Shown here: one piece after another, positions 55,771 through 64,000 of the stretch
Numbering within the stretch: position 1 is the stretch's first letter
Layout: every line of letters starts with the position of its first letter
NCBI RefSeq assembly: GCF_963082655.1
Contig: NC_081552.1
Location: forward strand, 196,182,598 to 196,246,597
Origin: Stomoxys calcitrans
Lineage: Eukaryota; Arthropoda; Insecta; Diptera; Muscidae
Direction: 5' to 3'
DNA: 64,000 bases
Position numbers and translations under genes: made by a program
Notes under the pieces: generated by a model
Seen by the model: the letters and a program-made list of their open reading frames with translations, nothing else
Database searches by the model: none
Told to the model about the DNA's origin: nothing

Positions 55771-56431
55771 CAGCTAACAAAATCTTCGGATTTCGGTCCG
55801 ACAATCGGATGAATCATTCGATATCGCATCTGAAATCTTACCGACATCGTAACGTAACGTAACGTAACGTAAAAACGAGAGAAGTGGTTGTCATATTGTC
55901 GGAACGACACAGCTGAGGGAAATCTGATATATTTCCGTCATATCGTACCGATATTGGACCGATGTCGGAGCAAAATTCTATTGAAATTCGGATGAGAAAT
56001 TTTACTTCGTAGACTTTTTCGGACCGATTTCTAGGCAAATGTCTTACAAAATCGGGCGATTTTACCTACGAATGGGTCCAAGTTCTTGACGAATGTCTTA
56101 CAACTGATCAAACAAAACAAAAATTCCAAGGCAGCAGTTAACGGGAGCACATGACATTCCAAAAAAACAACAACAAATTACCCAAATTACAAATTACGTG
56201 GTATGAAGTGTTGTTATGCAAAAGTAAAAATGAAACGAATAAAATATTCCTCCGACACGACGTACAGAAATCGTTACGATTTCGTTCCTAACTGTCGAAA
56301 CAGAAAAAATAAATTCGCTCAGACTTGTCGAATCGATTTCTTTCCGGATTTTGTAAGAATTGTCGTACGTTTCGTCCGACTATTTGCAGACATGTCGGAC
56401 GTCAGACAAAGTCGGATTATATTGTTGGCTG
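55771..56431. mobile_element. Candidate inverted-repeat element rich in TCGGA/TCCGA
   Basis: The left CAGCTAACAAAATCTTCGGA and the reverse complement of the right end, CAGCCAACAATATAATCCGA, are imperfect inverted repeats of about 32 bp. The interior repeats TCGGA/TCCGA/CCGAC motifs many times on both strands and has a (CGTAA)5 run. No coding frame with motifs. Boundaries are tentative because no target duplication is visible. Confidence 0.4.
55848..55872 (+). repeat. (CGTAA)5 microsatellite
   Basis: Five perfect CGTAA units inside the candidate inverted-repeat element. Confidence 0.9.
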
Positions 56432-56639
56432 AAAACAGAAAAACAGAGATTCCGTTGCACACTAGTGTTGTCTTTTGCAGGACTCTAATGGAATTTTTTT
56501 AAAAGTTCAACCAAGTGTGCTGTTTTGTCGTCAACTGCTCGCTCTGTCTCTCTGCCTCTCTTTTTTTTCTCTTCTTCTGCTTCTTCTGGTAGGAGGAACA
56601 AGATGCATTGCATTTGTATGGGAAAATATCAGCGGAAGG

Positions 56640-57240
56640 ATATGTGACTGGTAAGAGTAAGCTTTAGCCTTGGGGAAAATACTGCGGGACTGGTCCCTCG
56701 GCTTTCCTCACATTTTCCTCGACAATCCGCTCAAGACCTGAAAAGGTGGTGGAAACTGCGGACGACGTTGTTGTAATGGTCAAGTGGATCACGAACGCAC
56801 TGAATGATTCGCTTTAGTTTGGATGTCCTAGAGCCAAGCCCAGGGTCAATCTGCGACCGCCATAGTGGACCCCAGAAATCGTTGGCCATCTATAAGGCTG
56901 AGCTAAGAAAGTACAAGGGTGAGCTGAAAAAAGCTCAGAACATATTCTGGGTGTAGTTCTGCCGTGGAAGATACATCCAAGGTCTCTTAGCTACGGAAAA
57001 TCCTAGCCTCCAAACCTTTCAGAGAATGTATGGACAATGTCCAGTGGGGAAACACTAGAACAACTCACACAATAACTTCCTGGGGAAACTCTCCAACGGA
57101 CAACATAGTCAAAAATCCTTAGTCAAAAATCCTTAGTCAAAAATCCTTAGTCAAAAATCCTTAGTCAAAAATCCTTTGGGCGATAAAAAGTTTTGACTCC
57201 TTTAAATCGCCAGATCCTGATAATGTATCATCGGTTGAAT
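56640..57240 (+). mobile_element. Decayed LINE polyprotein fragment
   Basis: Broken frames include FDSFKSPDPDNVSSVEF at about 57184-57240, which resembles the SPGPDGI region before the reverse transcriptase core. Upstream there is ETLQRTT/NSPTDNIVKNP-like sequence. It contains the 14-bp minisatellite. The family cannot be fixed. Confidence 0.45.
57106..57177 (+). repeat. 14-bp minisatellite, five units
   Basis: TAGTCAAAAATCCT repeated five times in perfect tandem from 57106, ending in a partial sixth unit. It lies within a LINE-derived coding remnant. Confidence 0.9.
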
Positions 57241-57369
57241 TTATTTATTTATTTTTTAGTCAATGGATTTAATATTCTTACAGACTACGATGATTTCAGT
57301 AACACATGTTTAAATCTTAATGAATTACAAGCGATATCCGGCATCTTGGCTTAGGGAAATATTCTCGGC

Positions 57370-59965
57370 TTGTTGTTGTTGCAGCAGTTTGTTGTGTTCT
57401 ATCTTTCGTCTGCTTGATTCTGTTGAGTGTCCAGATCCAGGAACTCTGGTACTAAGACGGGGTGCGTCCAGAGGGATCTGGGGCTGAGGCGAGTGGGACT
57501 GGCTAGGCAGTTAAACAAGTGACGTGTATCGTTTGGTCCCTGGGGGCAATCGGGACATACATCTAGCAGGTCGGCATCAATCCTTGATCTGTAGGAGTTG
57601 AGGCGGCCGCAACGTAATTGAGCCAAAACTACTGTTTTGCCGGGGGAGGTCAATTTCTTCAGGTGCAATGGGAGACGGTCGTTCTCCAAGGACTACACTC
57701 ACCATGTAGCTTTTTACCGCATCTGCTACCGTGTCTTCATGAATGTTGTCTAGACCCGCTTGATTTAGAGGTTCTCTCTAGTACCGCTTAACCTCAGCTC
57801 TAGATAATGTAGATCTACCTAGAATGTAGGATAGGTAGAGGATAAACAGTGCCGGAAATATTACTCCGCCTTGGAGAACTTCCTGTTTCACTCCACGGTG
57901 CTTCCATTTCTTATCCCTAAATTCCACAAATGACTGGCGACTACACGGATGATTCGCGAACCAGTGTTTCAGGCCTGGCTGGAGGGACGTGTTGGCGATG
58001 TCCTAAAATTGTTTGGCATGGCTGACCGTGTCGAATGCCTTCGATAGGTCCAGTGCCACGAGGACCGTCCTATCACATAGCCTGGGCTGATTGCAGCCAC
58101 GGCAAATGTGTGCTATGCAGTCTTTGAAATCCATGTTGAAGATCGGTGAATGGGAATTCTCCTACGAGGCTCGGGAGGAGTTATGCCCAAAGCGTCTTTG
58201 CTAGTGGTGAGAGAAGGCAGATCGATCTGTACGACTACCCCAAATTCGGGTCTTTTCCAGACTTCAGTAGTGGTATCACTCTGCCCATTTTTCAGACATG
58301 AGGAACTATAAGACTGTTCAAAGATAGTTTGAGGACAGTAGTAAGGTAGTCAACTCCAGGTAAATCCAGTTTCTTCACCAACAGTGTAGAGATTCCGTCG
58401 GGGCCCAACATCTTGGATAATTTGGCGCCCCGTATGACATTCGTAACTTTGTTCACGGTAAAGTGCGATGGCTGTCCATCGGCCCTGTCACTTTCAGGAT
58501 GCACAATAAATTGACGATTGAACAACCAGGCGCATCTCTTCGGATCAGTGACGATTACGTAGCCAAAAGTGAGAAAGGTCCTGTCATCCCGTCTACTGGG
58601 GCTCGCGAGTGGCTTAACGGTAGACCACAGCTTGCCTAAACCGGTGCCTAAGTTACATTGCCCCAAATGTCACAAATTCAGCTTAGGTTCATTGCATATC
58701 CTGTTTATTTCCCGTTTAAGCTCGCTAGTTCTGGGGTTAGGGTCCGTACAACGAATCCTATCACGCTCGTCTGCGAGTACCACTGCCTGCCATGGGAAAA
58801 TGGGCCGCAGTTGGGGTATTTGATTGGCGGGTCTAAAACGAGCGGTTGCTGCGTTGATGATGTCTCGGAATTTCCTTTCGGCAACTAGCACATCCGAGTG
58901 GGGTGTCAGTTCACTGAAGCGGCGATTGGTGTACTCTCTGAATCTAGTCCTATCGGCCTTCTTCTGATTGATAAACGCCCGGCGCTCAGAGGTTATGAAG
59001 TCGGATGGTCGGTCGATGGTGAGAATTATGGGGAGGTCGTATGATTCCAAAGAATTGACGGCTTGCCGGGGTGTGTCACTTAGGAGATCAGGGGATGCAA
59101 TAGAAATGTCTGGCGAGCTGCTACACCTCCTCGTGATCCTAGTGTGGGCATCCTCATTCACCGTGAAAAACAAGGAGCCTTCAATCTGCTCTGCTAAAGC
59201 TATGCCCCGGTGGTCGTTACCTAGGGTAGAAAGCCATGAAATGTGATGTGCTTTAAAGTCTCCTAGAACCAGACGATTATGGCCAGATAGTATCTCACTT
59301 ATGTCGGGCTTGTAAGCCTGGCCGTTAATTGGTATACAGCTACCATCCAACGGTATGTGCACGTTGTATAGCTCTATCTCGGCAGTACCGGACCTGATTG
59401 CTATCCCCATGCACTCCATGTAAGGGTCACTAGCGGCAGGCGCAAGCGAGATGGGTTTATACTGCATGGAATGGTGTATCACGAAGGCCAATCCCCCCTC
59501 CATTCCTTAAGCAATCCTTACCTAGCACATTGCAACCGTGACAGTTGTACAGGCTGCAGGTGTTGGTCCCCTGGATTGCTGCAACCAATATCTTCTTCCG
59601 ACTCCTTAACTCCATTATCTCGTCGATCTTGCCTCGAAGACCGTTGCAATTCAATTGCAAAAATAATACACTTCCCGGTACTGGCCTGGCAATATTGGGA
59701 CTATACTCCCGTAGTGACGCAAGATCGGAAATGTACCCACTCCATGCACCGGTTACACCTCACCGATACCGATCGACAATGGAGGCGGTTCTGGCAAACC
59801 GAACAGAATCAGGATCCGGGGCTCTTTTCAATCCTGGCACGGACCAGAAGCGTGCGGAGAAGGCACTCCGGGATGTGCCACTTCCACGACGAAAAATAGG
59901 ACGAACACGTACACTGAGGCGGCAGCCCTTGCCGATGCAGGATTGCATCGGGTCAATCCGGTGCG
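57370..59965 (-). pseudogene. LINE-C: Jockey-type LINE, endonuclease plus reverse transcriptase, broken
   Basis: Reading the minus strand from about 59660: QLNCNGLRGKIDEIMELRSR (endonuclease start), then after a shift at about 59500 GGLAFVIHHSMQYKPISLA, LVLGDFKAHHISWLSTLGND, SSPDISIASPDLLSD and SLESYDLPIILTID. The endonuclease has lost consensus residues: GDFNAHH is GDFKAHH and SDHLPI is SYDLPI. The linker and reverse transcriptase follow: KLSKMLGPDGIS, KMGRVIPLLKSGKDPN, VALDLSKAFDTVSHA and GVIFPALFILYLS. The catalytic YADD segment is deleted. It ends with LRCGRLNSYRSRIDADLLDV, CPDCPQGPNDTRHLFNC near 57500. Upstream, 59760-60000 looks like the end of ORF1. Confidence 0.75.
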
Positions 59966-60104
59966 TATATCCGACTGCCATGGAATAGCTAAAGGTCAAA
60001 ACTGCACTTGTATCAGCTTGTTGTATATAACTGTGGAATGGAGGGTTACAAAGGTCATTTTCATTGCAAACAGCACTAAAACTGTGCCACACGAAAGCGA
60101 AACA

Positions 60105-60650
60105 TTTTCGTTCTTTTAGTCCGTCATGCTTTATGCTAAAGGCTCTAGAGAGGTTGATCAGAACATAACTTAAAGCAAAGATTTCTGCAGATCGCCCGTA
60201 AGAAAATTTATTAATAACTTACCAAAAGATCCATTTCGGTAGGTTTGGGATCTGTTGATCTACAATGATGAGTTAGCAGAAGGAAAAACGGTGTAACAGT
60301 ATTCTGATGAGGTGTTTTCTACGGTTGGGGAAAATTGTTCCAGCTCTCTTAGAGGCATACTTAAGGAAACTCTAAGTCATCGTCATCGATGTGGGAAAGT
60401 GGTCTAGCCGTATGTCCGATGTCTTCGATGGAAATAGTTCCTTTCAGCAGCAGATTCAAATTACCTAAAGTGACACCTATCTAGGTAAGAGCTGGGGTGT
60501 AGTCTTAAGAACTAGTGTGTATCAAGCGGAGATCCTTGCTATTGGTGGAATGGCTAAGATGTAATGTTACATCGACAATGGGCATCAATATCTTCTCGGA
60601 CAGCCAGGCAGCGTGCGTGTCTGTTAACGGTCTAGAGGGTTTCCAAAAGT
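60105..60650 (+). pseudogene. LINE-A third copy, fragments
   Basis: TCATGCTTTATGCTAAAGGC, CTAGAGAGGTTGATC parallels the LINE-A reverse transcriptase start at 20546. AAATTTATTAATAACTTACC then GGTTTGGGATCTGTTGATCT parallels 20825-20885. VEWLRCNVTSTMGINIFSDS at about 60545-60605 is the RNase H second-Asp region. Large internal deletions; dead. Confidence 0.65.
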
Positions 60651-60934
60651 ACAATAGTATAACAGTTTATTTATGGCGCAATAGTTTATTACGGCAAACA
60701 AATTTAAAGTTAAGTGAAATTAAAGCATACCTTAAGGTGTTTATGGTCAATGCATTTTTTTTATACCGACCACTATGGGATGGGGCTGTATAGGGTAATC
60801 AATATACCGACTTTTTGTTAAAACCAATTTTACAACTATTCGTAAAATTTGCTTTTTAAAAACCCGGTTTAAGTTTTTAAGATTTTTAAGAAACCGGGTA
60901 AACCGAAATTTTTTAGAAAAGTAACCTCCTTTTA

Positions 60935-61380
60935 GCCCACTAGGGCACTGGAGACTATTCTAGATATCCGACCCATAAACATACACATTAAGTGTGATGC
61001 AGCTATGAGACTTACGGCGATGGGAGAATGGATAGAGGATAGCAGCAGGTCATACCCTAGCGGTATAATCAGGCGACGATAGGAAACCTGGAAGGTATGA
61101 AAGGGTTACCGATCGGATACCTGGGATCACACGAGAGGTCGAGCGAGAGGCACTGCTGCCATGGGCACAGTCTTTGATGGAATTCTGGTATTGTAAATCG
61201 AAAATTCTATGGGGAGATCCGGATCTTGAGGAGATCCTCCTTCTTGCTTCCTTTCTTACTTACTGAAAGGAAGTAAGAAGGAGGTCAGTATAGCTTTCGA
61301 TATCATAAAGGGACACATATGACTAAGAGCTCAGTTACGCAGAATGGGTGCGGCAAGTGATGGCGTGTGCCCGCCTTTCA
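60935..61380 (+). pseudogene. LINE-B third fragment: linker to Cys/His region
   Basis: CACTAGGGCACTGGAGACTA, TTCTAGATATCCGACCCAT is nearly identical to 15283-15315. KGSKKEVSIAFDIIKGHI, LRAQLRRMGAASDGVC matches 16065-16170. The RNase H segment between is deleted. Broken frames. Confidence 0.65.
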
Positions 61381-61394
61381 AGTGGGAACACAAC

Positions 61395-62332
61395 ACCAGA
61401 CTATTTTACTCTACATAACAAACTTCTGCCAAACCAGCAAATGTTTAAGCTTCTAGGAAACGAAGAAGGATAATCGAGAGACAGGTTTACGTGGGAGCTA
61501 TATCAGGTCTTAGAGTGACTTGGAGCGTAATCAGCACAGTTGTTGGAAGTCGTACGTAATAGAATACCGCACTCAATATTTCAGCCAAATCGGACAAAAA
61601 TTGCGAATTGAAAGGACTCAAGAAGTCAAATCGAGAGAGCGGTTTATACGTGAGCTATATTAGGTTATAGACCGATTTGAACAGCACTTGAAAAAGTTGT
61701 TGGAAGTCATAACAGAACACTTCGTGCAAAATTTTAGCTAAATTGGACTAAAATTGTGGGGTTCAGGGGCTCAAAACGTTAAATCGGGTAATCGGTTTCT
61801 ATGGGAGCTATATCAGGCTATAGACCGACTTGGACTGTACTTGGCACAGCAAAATTTCAACAAAATCGGTCAAAAATTGTGGCTTCCAGGGGCCCAAGAA
61901 GTCAAATCGGGTGATCGGTTTATAAGGGAGCTATATCAGGCTATAGACCTATTTGAACCGTACTTGGCACAGTCGTTGAAAGTCATGACTTAACACTACA
62001 TGCAAAATTTAAGCCAAATCGGACAATAATTGCTGCTTCCAGGGGCTCAAGAAGTTATATTGGGTGATCGGTTTATATAGGAGCTATATCCAAATCTGAG
62101 CCGATATGGCCTATTTGCAATCCCCAGTGACCTACATCAATAAAAAGTATCTGTGCAAATTTTCAAGCGGCTAATTTTACGCGTTCGAACGCGGACGGAC
62201 GGCCATGGCTAGTTCGACTCAGAATGTCAAGAATATATATACTTTATGGGGTTGCAGATCAATATTTCGAGGTGTTACAAATGGAATGACTAGATTTGTA
62301 TACCCCCATTCTATGGTATTCGGTATAAAAAT
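61395..62332 (-). repeat. R153-B array, about five units
   Basis: AAGAAGTCAAATCGAGAGAG, ACCGATTTGAACAGCACTTG, GCTTCCAGGGGCCCAAGAAG, with outer end ATTCTATGGTATTCGGTATA. The hairpin end is missing. Frame 61754-61993 is repeat read-through. Confidence 0.7.
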
Positions 62333-62334
62333 GA

Positions 62335-63235
62335 AAGTGTATGTTTGTTCCGATAACTCTCAAAACGGCTATAAACCCATTTTCATGAAATTTTCACAGA
62401 TGGTTGAGTTTCAGCTTCCGGTGAAAGTAGGGTACTTATTTTGTAATATCTCCGAGGCGGGCGGGCCCTCCCACTAACCCCAATTTTCGAAAACGCCAGA
62501 ATTTGGAGATGGATGCATGGATTAAAGTGAAAATTTGTAGAAACCCAAAAAGACAAAATTGGTATAAAATTATAGGGGTATAATAACCGTGGGGGACGCC
62601 CTACCCCAAAACCCACCCAAACGGACATGATTACCGGTTGCGACAATATAGGTATTAAATGAAAGGTATTTAAGAGTAGAGTTCGAACTTTGTATTAAAA
62701 ATTGACCTCAAGTCCAAAGGGGAAAGAGGGAGGGGGAGCGCCCCATTCCCAAAAACTGCCCAACAATGACATGCTTTTCGATTACGCAATATGGGTATCA
62801 AATGAAAGCTAACTGGAAGTAGAATACGAAACTTATATAAAAATTTGGGTTCAAGTCCAAATGCGACCACCCCACCACAAAACCACCTCCAAACGGACAT
62901 GTAGGGCAATCAGGACAATATAGAATTTAAATGTAATGTTCTTGAGATTAAAATACGAAATATATATAAAAATATGGGCTCTATGCCCTGCCACTCGCCC
63001 CATCCCAAAATTACGACCCAAATCGACATGTACGCTGAAGAGGACAATATGCGATTCAAACGAAAGGTGCAATGCGAAACTAAAAATTTGGGTGAATTCC
63101 TGGGGGGTTGCACCACCCCAAAATAATGCCCCAAATGGACATGTATAGCAAACGGGAAAATATGGAATTCTAATTTTTTAGAGTTTAATACTGCGCCGCA
63201 AACACTAAAGGGTATAGCAAAGCACACCGGGACAG
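62335..63235 (-). repeat. R125 repeat element
   Basis: Begins TGTATGTTTGTTCCGATAAC (the tail), then GGGCGGGCCCTCCCACTAAC. Units follow: GGTATTAAATGAAAGGTATT, GAGCGCCCCATTCCCAAAAA, CAAACGGACATG. Confidence 0.65.
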
Positions 63236-64000
63236 CTAGTATCTTCTTATATATAAAATTGAACATGTGTTTGTTTCTTTGTTCCGTATAGACTCAAAAA
63301 CGGCTGACAGATTACCTTGAAATTTTCACAGATTGTGTAGGTTAGTCTGGAAGGAAGCATGGGCTATATAATTTTTCGGTATCGCAAGGGGGGCGGACCC
63401 TCCCCCTTACCCCAAAAGTACTACCCAAAAATAAAAGTGGATCGATCGGGACAAGGTATTCAGGAGTAGAGTACAAATTTCATATTAAAAACTCGCTCCT
63501 AGTAACTAGGGGGCCGCCCCAATCCCAAAACCCCCTTAAATAGGTTTTTTGGACAATCATGACAATATGAGACTTAAATGAAACGTATTCGGGAGTAGAT
63601 TGCCAATATGTTTTGGAAGGAGAAATAGGCTTTATAATTTGTTGATTTCGGAGGGGGGCGGACCCTCCCCCGTTATCCAAAAACACCACCCAAAATAAAA
63701 AGTGGACCGACCGGGACAATATGGGTATCAAATGAAAGGTATTGGAGAATAGAATACAAATATAGTATTAAAATTTGGGTCTAAGTGCCTCTCGGGCCGC
63801 CCCAACCCCGGAATTCCCCCAAACAGACATATTGGATGTTCATGTCAATATGGGCCTCTAATGAAAAGTATTCGGGAGTAGATTACGAATCTGTCATACA
63901 AAATCAATTCGAAGTATAGGGGGTCACCTTACCTCCCAAAAATGCCTTAAATTGGCATATGACCCATCATGACTAAAAGGGACTCGGTTTTTTTTTTGTT
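63236..64000 (-). repeat. R125 repeat element, running off the window edge
   Basis: Begins GTTTGTTTCTTTGTTCCGTA, TAGACTCAAAAACGGCTGAC. Units follow: GGGGCGGACCCTCCCCC, GACAATATGGGTATCAAATG, AAAGGTATTGGAGAATAGAA. It continues past position 64000. Confidence 0.65.

Noticed and set aside
59471..59988. Plus-strand open frames opposite the LINE-C endonuclease
   Set aside because: They are antisense shadows. The minus strand carries NCNGLRGK and the other endonuclease motifs.
1..64000. LTR retrotransposon or endogenous virus
   Set aside because: I looked for protease, integrase (HHCC, DDE), gag zinc knuckles and envelope-like frames and for paired long terminal repeats. I saw none; every reverse transcriptase piece is of non-LTR type.

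Overview
The window looks like nuclear DNA of a calyptrate, probably muscid, fly (house-fly / stable-fly / horn-fly group). The reasons are split genes with GT-AG introns, TATA-like and AATAAA signals, and dense degenerate non-LTR retrotransposons. It also carries a tRNA-derived SINE, mariner elements, and the TATACCCTCCACCAT / TTCGGCCGGGCCGAA repeat ends that I associate with muscid genomes. The species call is inference. There are no operons, ribosome binding sites, rRNA genes, functional tRNA genes or CRISPR arrays.

One convincing host gene is present: a four-exon plus-strand gene (8296..34858, 291 codons joined, all introns phase 0). It encodes a secreted lipocalin-like protein with a signal peptide, the lipocalin GxW motif, four luminal cysteines and a hydrophobic C-terminal tail suggesting GPI or membrane anchoring. 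Intron 1 is 18.75 kb and intron 3 is 6.7 kb, both packed with transposon debris; intron 2 is 192 bp.

Layout. 1-8.2 kb: tandem-repeat elements, an R1-like reverse transcriptase scrap interrupted by a SINE, more repeat elements. 8.3-34.9 kb: the lipocalin gene, with a large 153-bp-unit array (9.0-11.9), a SINE (12.2), an RNase H-bearing LINE flanked by a 13-bp target duplication and carrying a fold-back mariner (14.1-17.1), two tail-to-tail LINE copies (20.5-22.7), a CR1/Jockey-like LINE nested in a repeat element (31.0-33.0) and an RTE-type fragment (33.4-34.2). 35-41 kb: repeat arrays. 41.3-43.6 kb: a LINE end, then low-repeat DNA. 44-49.5 kb and 49.5-51.6 kb: repeat arrays and a duplicated ~1.7-2.1 kb segment containing two short reading frames kept open in both copies. 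52-56.4 kb: two inverted-repeat elements and more arrays. 56.6-61.4 kb: decayed LINEs on both strands. 61.4-64 kb: repeat arrays.

Repeats dominate. Two sequence families (here R153-A and R153-B) share an exact 153-bp period and align to each other, so they are diverged subfamilies of one unit. Because 153 is a multiple of three, they create long but meaningless open frames. Their outer ends, with a GC-rich hairpin, recall Helitron-related elements with central tandem repeats; this is a hypothesis. R125 and R120 are my working names for two other degenerate tandem families.

The genes in the window do not form a pathway: one host gene sits in a transposon graveyard. The best leads are the duplicated short reading frames, the fold-back mariner with perfect 195-bp arms, and the 153-bp superfamily.
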